From contig NZ_MCHY01000009.1 of NCBI RefSeq assembly GCF_003609605.1, forward strand, positions 638,946 through 702,945: a stretch of 64,000 nt of DNA, read 5' to 3'. Shown here in pieces: positions 45,175-53,617 of the stretch. Both the position numbers and the translations under genes were made by a program. A model generated the notes under the pieces. The model ran no database searches, was not told where the DNA came from, and saw only the letters and a program-made list of their open reading frames with translations. This DNA is from Ammoniphilus oxalaticus (GTDB lineage Bacteria; Bacillota; Bacilli; Aneurinibacillales; RAOX-1). Numbering within the stretch: the first letter of the stretch is position 1; every line of letters begins with the position of its first letter.

Positions 45175-46314
45175 ATGGAAGGAATCTCAAAAGAATTAGA
45201 ATTCCTATTTCAACTTATAGGGACAGATTGGAGGAGCAATCTGGAGCGAATGGAGTTGGGGGAGATTGATGAGGAACATTTCCTTGAACTCGCACGACAT
45301 CACCGAGTCTACCCCATCCTCTATCATCGATTGAAATCGAGCTCTGCCCAGACGTCAGTCTCCGTGTTGAGAAGATTAGAGCAAAAATATCAGTTTAATA
45401 CATTTGAAATGCTGCGCCAAAGTGGTTTAATGGAACGATTCGCCAGAATATTTAATGAACATAACATTCGTGTACTATTCTTGAAAGGGCCCATTTTGGG
45501 GGCGGATCTTTATGGCGATATCTCTCTTCGGACTTCCGGCGATGTCGATCTTTTAATAGAGGTCCAACACTTGGAAAAAGCGGAGCAGTTGCTGATCGAT
45601 GCGGGCTACGAGAAGGACGAGTATATTAAAACGGTTTTAAATGATTGGAAATGGCGTCATCATCATCTTACTTTTTTTGACGAGAGTAAAAAGAGTAAAA
45701 TAGAGGTTCATTGGAGGCTGCATCCCGGTCCGACGAAAGAACCGAGTTTTGGTGAATTGTGGAAACGGAAACGAAAGAGTGAGATTACAAAGTACCCCCT
45801 TTATTTTTTGGGCAGGGAGCATCTGTTCTACTTTCTCGTTACGCACGGCGCGCGCCATGGGTGGTCGCGATTGCGTTGGTTGATGGATATCGAGCGATTA
45901 GCCCAACAGGATCTTGATTGGATCGAACTTCAAGTGATATTGCGTAAATACTGGAGCGAAGATGTAGCTGGACAAGCCCTTGTCCTTGCCAACAAACACC
46001 TAGGGTTACCGCTCGGTCATCAGATGGAACCATTGGTACATGGTCAGCGGCCTAAGCAATTAGCGAAAGGCGCTTTCTACTATATGAAGCAAATGATTAA
46101 TCTTCATACCGAGCCGCTTCCTGAAGACGTATCAACCTACCATAAACAGCACATGTTTGCTCTCATGTCGACTCAGCAAAAGCTCTTATTCATGTTGAGT
46201 TGTCTTTATCCGTATCCAGAAGACGCGGAAACGTTGCCGTTACCGAAACCCATTCATTTTCTCTATTTTCCGTTACGTCCGCTATTATGTGTTTATCGAA
46301 GAATAAAGGTGTAA
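45175..46314 (+). CDS. Nucleotidyltransferase-like protein of the lasso cluster
   Basis: 379 residues, paralogue of 15313-16422: FLKGPILGADLYGDISLRTS then GDVDLLIEVQHLEKAEQLL with the Asp-x-Asp metal site, and HGARHGWSRLRWLMDIERLA in the helical half. Genes of this kind recur beside paeninodin-type lasso clusters; the reaction has not been settled. AAGGGGTAT precedes ATG 45175. It lies 78 bases after the TolC-like gene, without its own box, so it may be read from there. Confidence 0.75.
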   Translation: MEGISKELEFLFQLIGTDWRSNLERMELGEIDEEHFLELARHHRVYPILYHRLKSSSAQTSVSVLRRLEQKYQFNTFEMLRQSGLMERFARIFNEHNIRVLFLKGPILGADLYGDISLRTSGDVDLLIEVQHLEKAEQLLIDAGYEKDEYIKTVLNDWKWRHHHLTFFDESKKSKIEVHWRLHPGPTKEPSFGELWKRKRKSEITKYPLYFLGREHLFYFLVTHGARHGWSRLRWLMDIERLAQQDLDWIELQVILRKYWSEDVAGQALVLANKHLGLPLGHQMEPLVHGQRPKQLAKGAFYYMKQMINLHTEPLPEDVSTYHKQHMFALMSTQQKLLFMLSCLYPYPEDAETLPLPKPIHFLYFPLRPLLCVYRRIKV

Positions 46315-46332
46315 CTTTGTTCCTATCAACCA

Positions 46333-46361
46333 TTGACATATAAAGGGTAAAAGATTACAAT
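46333..46361 (+). promoter_or_regulatory. Consensus sigma-A promoter of the lasso peptide cluster
   Basis: -35 TTGACA (46333-46338), 17-base spacer, -10 TACAAT (46356-46361). A SinR-like box begins two bases after the -10. Confidence 0.8.
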
Positions 46362-46362
46362 T

Positions 46363-46431
46363 GTTCTATATCAAGAACGTAAGTCGGGGGCAGCCGGCTT
46401 TTATTTTGCCCAACTGTTCTTTAAATAGAAC
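46363..46431. promoter_or_regulatory. Two SinR-like boxes over the lasso promoter and leader
   Basis: GTTCTATATCAAGAAC (46363-46378), across the expected transcription start, and GTTCTTTAAATAGAAC (46416-46431), 53 bases further (about five helical turns). The second is identical to the box at 43608. Confidence 0.7.
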
Positions 46432-46483
46432 GGTATGTGATGGCGAACAATCTTTCTATTAATTGAAATAATGCAGGTGAAAA

Positions 46484-48427
46484 ATGAGCGCAATTACAGG
46501 GATTTACAACATAAATGATGAACCGATCCAAATGGAGCAAGGTAGGAAATTAATGCAAGCTTTAGAAAGATTCCCGGCTGATGATGCATCCGTCTGGCAT
46601 TCACATAATGTTTTCTTCGGTTGCCATGCGCAATGGATTACACCGGAGTCTGTCGGAGAACTCCTGCCTTATTATGATTCGGAAAGACAACTTGCGATTA
46701 CAGCCGATGCGATCATAGATAATCGGGAAGAACTATTCGAAAGATTAGGGATCAAGCGTGACAGAAGGAAAACGATGACAGACAGCGAACTGATTTTACT
46801 CTCCTATTCCAAATGGGGTGAGGAATCACCGAAGTATTTAATCGGTGATTTCGCTTATATGATCTGGGATGAGAAGAAGCAGCAACTTTTTGGGGCGAGA
46901 GACTTATCGGGGTATCGAACTTTGTACTATTACAGAGACAATGTGAGATTTGCTTTTTGCACGACAATCGAACCGCTACTATCTCTTCCCTATGTAGAAA
47001 AAAAATTGAATGAAGAGTGGCTGGCTGAATATCTAGCGATCACGGGTCCCATTAATACAGCAAGCGAGTCGACAACGCCATATAAAAATGTTGACCAAAT
47101 ACCGCCTTCGCATAGTTTCGTTGTACGGGGCAACCATATCAAGTTGACGAGATATGGATTTTTAAATGCGAGAGAAACTTTAAAATTCAAGTCCAATGAA
47201 GAATATGTCGAAGCGTTTCAGGAAGTTTTTCAAGAGGCTGTCATCTCTCGATTACGCGCGCGTCGCAAAATTGGAGCGCAGCTAAGTGGAGGGCTGGATT
47301 CGGGGGCTGTTGTTGGTTTTGCGGCTAGGGCATTGCGAGACAGCCAACAGAAAATACATACGTTCAGTTATATTCCACCAAAAGATTTTGTGGACTTTAC
47401 CCCCAATTATATGATTGCAAATGAGACGCCTTATATCCAATCGACGGTTCAATATGTAGGTGGTATTATACCTCATTACTTAGATTTCAAAGGGAGAGAT
47501 TCGTATACGGAAATTGATAGCTATTTGGATGTAATGGAAATGCCGTATAAGTTCTTTGAAAACTCTTTTTGGATCAAAGGAATATTTGAAGCGGCCGCAG
47601 AACAGGGAATCGGTATCTTGCTCAACGGGGATCGCGGTAATTTTACAGTTTCTTGGGGATCTACTTACGATTACTATGCAAGTCTTCTAAAAAGAGTGAA
47701 ATGGGTTAGACTTTTTCAAGAGTTACATCAGTTTAGCTCAAAGGTTGGTGGTCCAAGATTAGGCAGGCTGCCGATAGTGGCAGGTGTTGCGTTTCCAAAG
47801 CTTGAACAAATGTTATCACCAGGAAGCGGATGGCGACTCCCAAGTATGATTAACCCAGATTTTGCTAATAAATCAGGTGTCTATGATCGTTTACAGGAAT
47901 ATGGAATTAATCGAAAAAAAGGGTGGGTTACAGATCTGGGTATTTATAGAGAGAGGGAAATTTTCTTTGAAAGATTATTTCCTTGGAATACTGGGAACGC
48001 CTTGACAACCAAGCTCTCTTTGCGATATGGCCTTTGGAAGCGCGATCCTACTAATGATGCGCGAGTAGTCCGTTTCTGTTTATCTGTGCCTGAAGAGCAA
48101 TATGTTCAAAATGGAATGGACAGAGCGTTGATCCGTCAATCGACCAAAGGTTACCTTCCCGATGAAGTGCGTTTAAACCAAACCGTGAAAGGTGTTCAAG
48201 GCGCTGACTGGGTTTATCGGATGATCCCTTTTTGGAATAAGTTTTTAAAGGAAGCAGAACTGCTTACCCAAGACGGTATTACACTGCAATACTTAAATGG
48301 CGAAGTAATTAAAAGCGCGTTAGAAAAAGCAAGGCAAGGGCCGAAGATCGAGTTAGCGACAGATCCTGAATATAAACTCTTAGTCCGAAGTGTGATTGTT
48401 TATAGATTTATGAAAAAATTTACCTGA
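46484..48427 (+). CDS. lasC: Lasso peptide macrolactam synthetase (asparagine synthetase-like)
   Basis: 647-residue lasso cyclase. It adenylates the ring Asp of the core peptide and closes it onto the N-terminal amine. The N-terminal domain (ITGIYNIN...) has the class II amidotransferase fold but lacks the catalytic Cys2, as expected for cyclases. The ATP pyrophosphatase site is QLSGGLDSGAVV. Length and order (C before the precursor) fit paeninodin-type clusters. ATG 46484 is preceded by a weak site (AGGTGAAAA). Confidence 0.9.
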   Translation: MSAITGIYNINDEPIQMEQGRKLMQALERFPADDASVWHSHNVFFGCHAQWITPESVGELLPYYDSERQLAITADAIIDNREELFERLGIKRDRRKTMTDSELILLSYSKWGEESPKYLIGDFAYMIWDEKKQQLFGARDLSGYRTLYYYRDNVRFAFCTTIEPLLSLPYVEKKLNEEWLAEYLAITGPINTASESTTPYKNVDQIPPSHSFVVRGNHIKLTRYGFLNARETLKFKSNEEYVEAFQEVFQEAVISRLRARRKIGAQLSGGLDSGAVVGFAARALRDSQQKIHTFSYIPPKDFVDFTPNYMIANETPYIQSTVQYVGGIIPHYLDFKGRDSYTEIDSYLDVMEMPYKFFENSFWIKGIFEAAAEQGIGILLNGDRGNFTVSWGSTYDYYASLLKRVKWVRLFQELHQFSSKVGGPRLGRLPIVAGVAFPKLEQMLSPGSGWRLPSMINPDFANKSGVYDRLQEYGINRKKGWVTDLGIYREREIFFERLFPWNTGNALTTKLSLRYGLWKRDPTNDARVVRFCLSVPEEQYVQNGMDRALIRQSTKGYLPDEVRLNQTVKGVQGADWVYRMIPFWNKFLKEAELLTQDGITLQYLNGEVIKSALEKARQGPKIELATDPEYKLLVRSVIVYRFMKKFT

Positions 48428-48441
48428 AGGGGGGTGAAACT

Positions 48442-48573
48442 ATGAAAAAGGAATGGCAAAAGCCTGTGTTAGAAGAATTAGATGTGAACATGACAATGCT
48501 AGGTAATGATGGAGATTTCACAGATGATGTATTCCCAACTAATACACCTAGAGGTGAGCTAACTTTCAGCTAA
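48442..48573 (+). CDS. lasA: Lasso peptide precursor, paeninodin family
   Basis: 43 residues; GGGGGGTGA lies before ATG 48442. Leader (19 residues): EWQKPVLEELDVNMTM holds the WxxPxL motif read by the RRE and the Thr at -2. Core (24 residues): ring LGNDGDFTD, then DVFPTNTPRGELTFS. If cleavage follows the usual Thr-Xaa rule, the ring is a nine-residue macrolactam between Leu1 and Asp9, the same register as paeninodin. Leu at position 1 is uncommon. An alternative is Gly21 of the precursor as residue 1 with Asp8 or Asp9. The C-terminal Ser fits phosphorylation by the HPr-kinase-like enzyme encoded next. Confidence 0.85.
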   Translation: MKKEWQKPVLEELDVNMTMLGNDGDFTDDVFPTNTPRGELTFS

Positions 48574-48585
48574 ATTTAAATATGA

Positions 48586-48625
48586 ATAGCCCTTAGACGT
48601 ATATCTTACAAATCCTAAGGGCTAT
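48586..48625 (+). terminator. Hairpin after the lasso precursor (partial terminator or RNA stabiliser)
   Basis: Perfect 11-bp stem ATAGCCCTTAG / CTAAGGGCTAT around an 18-base loop, 13 bases after the precursor stop, followed by ATTCATATT without a long T run. It would give more precursor transcript than enzyme transcript. Confidence 0.6.
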
Positions 48626-48661
48626 ATTCATATTAACATTGGACATATTGAGGTGGAACAA

Positions 48662-49588
48662 TTGCCAGATACGATAACTAAAGTGGTCTATAAAGCTTTT
48701 GGGTTATCTATCGAAAGTGATATTCCCTTGCCGGAGTTGCCGCAAGCGGAAGATTATTCGAATTTGATAGATATTCAGATTAGGATGGATGATTCATTTG
48801 ACACGTACCCTAAATTGATAGAGGACAGTGGCGGTATGGTTATAAAGGAAGACGAATTGATATTTTATTTTGAAAAGTCGGGTACCTTTCGTATTCAGGA
48901 AGGAACGAAAATTACGGTTTCTCCTATTCCTGATTATGATCCGGAAATGCTTCGGTTATGGATTCTTGGCACTTGTATGGGCGCGTTATTAATGCAACGC
49001 CGAATATTGCCACTACATGGGAGCGCCATTGTGATTGAAGGTAAAGCCTACGCGGTGATCGGCGATTCCGGCGCGGGGAAATCTACATTGGCGACAGCTT
49101 TCATGAATCGGGGCTTTCACCTTTTAACGGATGATGTCATCGCGGTTTCCTTAACTGAGGAAGGGATTCCGATGGTCAGCCCATCTTATCCACAGCAGAA
49201 GCTATGGCAGGAGAGTCTGGACCAATTTGAGATGGATAATGATCAACTCAGTTCGATCTATGGCAGGCTAGATAAATATTGTGTGCCCGTTCGCTCCCAA
49301 TATTTCACAGAATCTGTACCATTAGGCGGGATTTTTGAACTCTCGAAAACAGAAGACAGCGCGGTTGCGCTTAGCCCGATCCCAAAATTGGGGCAATTTG
49401 ATACGTTGTTTCGTCATACGTATCGAAACTTTTTGATTCCAGGAAAGGGACTGATCGATTGGCATTTTAAAACGTCCGCCAAGATTATGTCCTTCGTAGA
49501 AATGTATCGGTTACAACGCCCTTTGACAGGGTTTAGCGCCAATGAACTGGTGTCTACCATCTTAAATACGATTGGAAGAGAGGAATAG
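48662..49588 (+). CDS. HPr kinase-like lasso peptide kinase
   Basis: 308 residues of the group (PadeK, ThcoK) that phosphorylate the C-terminal Ser of paeninodin-type precursors. P-loop VIGDSGAGKSTLATAF, then HLLTDDVIAVS with the catalytic Asp, and an N-terminal beta module. I chose TTG 48662, with GAGGTGG before it, over GTG 48653. The precursor's last residue is Ser, in agreement. Confidence 0.85.
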   Translation: MPDTITKVVYKAFGLSIESDIPLPELPQAEDYSNLIDIQIRMDDSFDTYPKLIEDSGGMVIKEDELIFYFEKSGTFRIQEGTKITVSPIPDYDPEMLRLWILGTCMGALLMQRRILPLHGSAIVIEGKAYAVIGDSGAGKSTLATAFMNRGFHLLTDDVIAVSLTEEGIPMVSPSYPQQKLWQESLDQFEMDNDQLSSIYGRLDKYCVPVRSQYFTESVPLGGIFELSKTEDSAVALSPIPKLGQFDTLFRHTYRNFLIPGKGLIDWHFKTSAKIMSFVEMYRLQRPLTGFSANELVSTILNTIGREE

Positions 49589-49591
49589 AAG

Positions 49592-49888
49592 ATGATTAAA
49601 AGCGGTACGATTTCAATGAATCAAATCGTTGCCCAAATGGAAGGCAACATTGTTAGCGATATGGGCGGGGAAAAGGTGATGTTGAGCATAGATAACGGAA
49701 AATATTATAACCTTGGTGAAATAGGCGGAGACATTTGGGAACAGATAGACCAACCGATCCGCGTTGAACAGCTGATCGAAAGGTTATTAGCAATCTATGA
49801 TGTGGATAGAACCCAATGTGAACAACAAGTATTTTCTTTCTTAGAACGTTTACTTTCGGAAGGGTTGATCAAGCTATCCGGCGAATAG
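49592..49888 (+). CDS. lasB1: Lasso leader-binding RRE protein (PqqD-like)
   Basis: 98 residues of the PqqD fold: GGEKVMLSIDNGKYYNLGEI then GGDIWEQIDQPIRVEQLIER. It binds the leader and delivers it to the peptidase and cyclase. Its start follows the kinase stop by four bases. Paralogue of the orphan at 14223-14471. Confidence 0.9.
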   Translation: MIKSGTISMNQIVAQMEGNIVSDMGGEKVMLSIDNGKYYNLGEIGGDIWEQIDQPIRVEQLIERLLAIYDVDRTQCEQQVFSFLERLLSEGLIKLSGE

Positions 49889-49898
49889 GGGGATGGTG

Positions 49899-50366
49899 AT
49901 GAGCATTTTCCAAAAATTAAAAATATACATAACGATTGACAGGCAAACAAAATGGCTCTTTGCGGAAGCTTTCATTCTGCTAGGGTGGGCGCGTATTCTT
50001 AAGTGTATGCCGTTTGCAAAAATGGCTCCTAGACTTGGCGAACGATGGGCGGAAACTTCGCAAGACTACGAGGAATCTAATCGAAAGTTACTTGGTGAAG
50101 TTTCCCAAGCAGTGAAGATGATGAGTCGGTACACGTGGTGGGAAAGTATGTGCCTCGTTCAAGCGCTTGCCGCGATGAAGATGTTGGAGAGAAGACAAAT
50201 TGAAAGCACCTTATACTTAGGGACGGCAAAGGATGAACAGGGAGAGCTTATCGCTCATGCCTGGTTGCGGAGCGGCCCATTCACAATCACAGGCGGAGAA
50301 GTGATGAGCCAATTTACTGTCGTCCAAAAGTTTGCCAAACTACCTAAAAAAGAGGGGTCAAAATGA
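49899..50366 (+). CDS. lasB2: Lasso leader peptidase (transglutaminase-like)
   Basis: 155 residues. The catalytic Cys lies in WWESMCLVQALAAMKMLERR and the His in IAHAWLRSGPF, as in the B2 leader peptidases; I could not assign the third residue. GGGGG precedes ATG 49899; ATG 49893 is possible. It overlaps the exporter gene by four bases. Confidence 0.85.
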   Translation: MSIFQKLKIYITIDRQTKWLFAEAFILLGWARILKCMPFAKMAPRLGERWAETSQDYEESNRKLLGEVSQAVKMMSRYTWWESMCLVQALAAMKMLERRQIESTLYLGTAKDEQGELIAHAWLRSGPFTITGGEVMSQFTVVQKFAKLPKKEGSK

Positions 50367-52162
50367 AGCATGTTCTTTATTTTACGAGGTCTATCTTTTC
50401 TTTCGGAGGGATAATCCTTTACATTAATCTATTGGGCATGGTGTTAATCAGCCTATTGGAGGGAATAGGCCTCCTTGTACTGCTGCCACTATTACAGGCG
50501 ATCGGGGTACTGGATAGTCAGAGTCACGTTTCTTTTCTAGCTCCCCTCTATCAATACACCGAATCGTATCCTCAATTGATGAGTTTACCAGCTATCCTTG
50601 CCTATTATGTCTTATTGGTTGTTGGGCAAGCTTTGTTGCAACGTCGCCAATCCTTATTGAATGCAAGGATTCAGCAATCGTATGCGAAAGAGCTGCGTAT
50701 TAAAACATATCGGGCCCTGCTGCAAGCAAAATATAGTTTGTTTCTTCGAAAACGAAAGTCGGATATTAGTAATTTTTTAACGTTAGAAATCTCGCGGGTT
50801 ACGGCCGGCGTGAGTTTGCTGCTTCAATTTTTCACCTCCATCATCTTTTCGGGAATCCAAATCTTGATTGCTTTTTGGTTGTCATTTCAATTGACTAGCC
50901 TCATCCTCGTGTCGGGTCTGGTCCTACTCCTTGTTTCTCGTCGTTTTTTGAACAGATCCAAAGCGATCGGAACCGAAATCTCGCAAATATCCGAAGGCTA
51001 TATGGCGGCGATCACCGATCATTTTAACGGGATACGAGATATTAAAGGAAATAATCTTGAAGAGAATCACATCAGCTGGTTTTCAGCTTTGTGCGCAAAG
51101 ATGGAACACAATCATTTTTCTTTTGTTAAAGTGAGAAGCGCTTCCCAAAGCGTTTTTAAAATATCAGCCGCTGTGTTGATCGCAGGCTTTATCTATGCAT
51201 CCGTTCATGTGTTTAAGATTCATCCCGGGGAACTTATTTTGATTATTCTTATTTTCTCTCGATTATGGCCACAGTTTACTAGCTTCCAGTCTAACCTTGA
51301 ACAACTCTATTCTCTAACTCCCGCGTTTCAGAGGTTGCAGGAGCTTCACCAAGAGTGTGAAGATAACATAGAACTCTCAGAGGAGCAGTTAACGAATCAT
51401 GAGCAACCGTTATCCATTGCTTCGGGAATTGCTTGCCGTGATGTTTACTTTAGATATGATGAAACAAAGTTATCCTATGCTTTAAAGGACATTCATATCT
51501 TTATACCAAAAAAGCAGATGACGGCAATTGTAGGGAAATCTGGGGCGGGTAAAAGCACGCTAATTGATCTATTGACAGGACTCATCGAACCGGAAAAAGG
51601 GGAAGTGTTAATCGATGGCAGTCCGCTTTCAAATCATAATTTATTAGCGTTGCGACGTTCGGTTAGTTACGTGTCGCAGGATCCATTTTTGTTTAATACG
51701 AGTATCCGTGAAAATTTGTTGCTCGTCACGCCAGAGGCGTCTGAAGACGAGATGTGGGAAGCGTTAGCATTTGCCTCCGCGGATGATTTTGTTCGCAATC
51801 TTCCGCGAGGTCTTGATACAATGATTGGCGATCGTGGCATCCGCTTATCTGGGGGAGAACGCCAGCGCCTTGTGTTAGCTCGAGCTGTTTTGAAGAAGCC
51901 TTCGATACTCGTACTTGATGAGGCCACAAGTTCACTCGATACGGAAAATGAGCGCCGAATTCAAGAAGCTCTTGAGAGGATCAAAGGGAAAATGACGGTT
52001 ATCGTCATTGCCCATCGCTTATCGACGATTCAAAATGCGGATCAAGTAATTGTGCTGGACCAGGGACGGATTGTTCAACAAGGGGATTTTCGCGTATTGG
52101 CTCAACAAAAAAAGGGGGTGTTCAGTCATTTGCTTGGTGATCAGTTGCAAGCAAGTTTGTAG
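50363..52162 (+). CDS. lasD: Lasso peptide ABC exporter
   Basis: 599-residue half transporter with an N-terminal six-helix domain (EGIGLLVLLPLLQAIGVLD) and a C-terminal ATPase: VGKSGAGKSTLIDLLTGLIE, LSGGERQRLVLARAV, ILVLDEATSSLD. It exports and probably gives self-protection. No isopeptidase gene is seen. Last gene of the lasso operon; it meets the convergent ydcF-like gene after 13 bases with no clear terminator. Confidence 0.85.
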   Translation: MKHVLYFTRSIFSFGGIILYINLLGMVLISLLEGIGLLVLLPLLQAIGVLDSQSHVSFLAPLYQYTESYPQLMSLPAILAYYVLLVVGQALLQRRQSLLNARIQQSYAKELRIKTYRALLQAKYSLFLRKRKSDISNFLTLEISRVTAGVSLLLQFFTSIIFSGIQILIAFWLSFQLTSLILVSGLVLLLVSRRFLNRSKAIGTEISQISEGYMAAITDHFNGIRDIKGNNLEENHISWFSALCAKMEHNHFSFVKVRSASQSVFKISAAVLIAGFIYASVHVFKIHPGELILIILIFSRLWPQFTSFQSNLEQLYSLTPAFQRLQELHQECEDNIELSEEQLTNHEQPLSIASGIACRDVYFRYDETKLSYALKDIHIFIPKKQMTAIVGKSGAGKSTLIDLLTGLIEPEKGEVLIDGSPLSNHNLLALRRSVSYVSQDPFLFNTSIRENLLLVTPEASEDEMWEALAFASADDFVRNLPRGLDTMIGDRGIRLSGGERQRLVLARAVLKKPSILVLDEATSSLDTENERRIQEALERIKGKMTVIVIAHRLSTIQNADQVIVLDQGRIVQQGDFRVLAQQKKGVFSHLLGDQLQASL

Positions 52163-52175
52163 CCCTTCTCGTATA

Positions 52176-52778
52176 CTATTTCATTTGTTTTAGTATTTGT
52201 TTGGCTTCAATTCCATTGTAACCGAAACGATTCCCAATAAGTTTAATGTACTCGTTGATTGCAATTTGTCGACTTTGTTGATCCAATAACCATTTTTTTG
52301 GCTGGTAGTCGGTTTCTGCGGAACAGTATGTAAGTTGAATATCGGATCCCCGATAAACGCGGTCAAAATTTACTTTTACTCTTCTCATATGATAGTCCGA
52401 TGAGACAATGATCGCAGACTTAAGCTTAGCTTGTTTTATGATATTGCGTGTGTAGACAGCATTTGTAAAGGTGCTGTCTGCTTTGTTCTCTTTCCAAACG
52501 GATTGTTCGGGGACCCCGTGATTTAGTACGGCTTCGTAGATTCCATCCTCTGTCGCATTGCTGACAATGAAACGCGGAGCGTATCCTTGGTAATAAAGTT
52601 CGACCGCTTTTTCATGACGTTCTGTGTTTCCGCCAGTTAATAAGATGATGGCGTCGGCATGTATAGGACGTTCATCTACGAGTAGGTATCTCCCGCCGAA
52701 AAGGAAAAATAGGATAAGATTTAATAGAATAATCAGGGAAAAGCTTAGCGTCGTGTATCGAATCTTCCTTTTTTTCAA
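52176..52778 (-). CDS. YdcF/SanA-like (DUF218) membrane protein
   Basis: 200 residues: one N-terminal helix (FSLIILLNLILFFLFGGRY) and a DUF218 domain with HADAIILLTGGNTERHEKAV, SNATEDGIYEA, ADSTFTNAVYTRNII and SSDYHMRRVKVNFDRVY. Family members act in envelope homeostasis. AGGAGA lies eight bases before TTG 52778, preferred over the longer frame from 52853. It is divergent from the small gene at 52931 across a large dyad. Confidence 0.75.
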   Translation of the reverse strand: MKKRKIRYTTLSFSLIILLNLILFFLFGGRYLLVDERPIHADAIILLTGGNTERHEKAVELYYQGYAPRFIVSNATEDGIYEAVLNHGVPEQSVWKENKADSTFTNAVYTRNIIKQAKLKSAIIVSSDYHMRRVKVNFDRVYRGSDIQLTYCSAETDYQPKKWLLDQQSRQIAINEYIKLIGNRFGYNGIEAKQILKQMK

Positions 52779-52857
52779 ATGAATATTCTCCTGTTTAAAA
52801 TGATAGTAAGCGCTGTCTGCAGTCCGGTTAAAAGATCTTGCCAACCCTAGCAATTTG

Positions 52858-52909
52858 TAGTATCGTTCTCAATAGGGCACTTTATTGTATCCTATTAAGA
52901 ACGATACTA
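52858..52909. promoter_or_regulatory. Large dyad with outward-facing SinR-type half sites
   Basis: A 19-base arm (52858-52876, containing CGTTCTCAATAGG) is repeated inverted with one mismatch at 52891-52909 (CCTATTAAGAACG), across a 14-base spacer. The right arm lies in the 17-base spacer of a plus-strand promoter: TTGTAT (52885-52890) and TATAGA (52908-52913). Confidence 0.55.
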
Positions 52910-52930
52910 TAGAGATAGGGGTTAGTTTAT

Positions 52931-53086
52931 ATGGAAACGCATTTACAGAATATTATTCAAGATATTCTAACAGATATCGTTGAAAAGGCGAATCAAAATG
53001 AATCAATGTTTGTAAAAGAGGTCATCAATGAAATTGCCGAAAGGCTTCAGCCATACATAGCGGAAGTTCATGCTAGTGATTCATAG
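52931..53086 (+). CDS. Small helical protein, 51 aa, unknown
   Basis: METHLQNIIQDILTDIVEKA to LQPYIAEVHASDS: mostly amphipathic helix, acidic. It is not SinI-like, as the E-W-x-x-L motif is absent. Its ribosome site is weak (GGGGTTAG). Its promoter shares the dyad described above, and its end overlaps the convergent sinI-like gene by six bases. It might be a regulator or a structural peptide. Confidence 0.5.
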   Translation: METHLQNIIQDILTDIVEKANQNESMFVKEVINEIAERLQPYIAEVHASDS

Positions 53087-53218
53087 GTCGTCCGCGTCGT
53101 TACTTTTTTGTGATAGGAACGTCCGCACCTCTTCTATTGTTAAACCCAGTTGTTTTGCTTCTAGTATCAGTTTGTTCCATTCCTTATGAATATCGTCTAC
53201 TTCTATCTTTGTTTTCAT
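53081..53218 (-). CDS. SinI-like antirepressor, 45 aa
   Basis: MKTKIEVDDIHKEWNKLILE, then AKQLGLTIEEVRTFLSQK: nearly the whole protein is the SinI interaction helix pair. GGAGGTAAAATGAA precedes ATG 53218. The box GTTCTTATAAAAGAAC (53237-53252) is 19 bases before its start, so the antirepressor gene itself may be repressed by SinR, which would give a sharp switch. Confidence 0.8.
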   Translation of the reverse strand: MKTKIEVDDIHKEWNKLILEAKQLGLTIEEVRTFLSQKSNDADDL

Positions 53219-53236
53219 TTCATTTTACCTCCAGTT

Positions 53237-53252
53237 GTTCTTATAAAAGAAC
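53237..53252. promoter_or_regulatory. SinR-like operator box
   Basis: GTTCTTATAAAAGAAC just upstream of the minus-strand sinI-like gene. Confidence 0.65.
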
Positions 53253-53298
53253 GTAAGTTTAAATTAATCCTTTATATTGTAACAATCATAAACTAATT

Positions 53299-53314
53299 GT
53301 TCACTATAAAGAAC
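53299..53314. promoter_or_regulatory. SinR-like operator box
   Basis: GTTCACTATAAAGAAC, 54 bases before the plus-strand gene at 53368 and 62 bases from the previous box. Confidence 0.65.
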
Positions 53315-53367
53315 ATCTGAGGTGTAAAAAATATAATTTTTATATAATTGATAAGGAGATGTCATTT

Positions 53368-53583
53368 ATGCCGGCGCCAGTACAATTTAGGGTAGATAGA
53401 ATACAGCCCACTTATTTTCGAGAGTATCGGTCACATGATCAAAGGCGTTGTTTGTGTTGCGGGCGGGTTATTTTTAATAATCGGAAAGTTGCCCCATCCA
53501 GGCATTCCGCGCCTTCGAGTCAATCTAACATACTGCTAGCCAAGGACCCGTATCGTGGAAAGCGAATCGATGTCCGTATCTAA
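53368..53583 (+). CDS. Small basic Cys-containing protein, 71 aa, unknown
   Basis: MPAPVQFRVDRIQPTYFREY, then RRCLCCGRVIFNNRKVAPSR: a CxCC cluster and many Arg residues, no signal peptide. AAGGAG lies seven bases before ATG 53368. It is behind a SinR-like box and ends at a shared terminator. A nucleic-acid or metal-binding role is conceivable but nothing identifies it. Confidence 0.5.
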   Translation: MPAPVQFRVDRIQPTYFREYRSHDQRRCLCCGRVIFNNRKVAPSRHSAPSSQSNILLAKDPYRGKRIDVRI

Positions 53584-53590
53584 TGATGAA

Positions 53591-53617
53591 AAGCTCAACG
53601 CATAAAGTGTTGAGCTT
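53591..53617. terminator. Bidirectional terminator
   Basis: AAGCTCAAC / GTTGAGCTT (53591-53599, 53609-53617) between convergent genes, with TATTGTTTT on one side and TTCATCATTA on the other. Confidence 0.65.
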
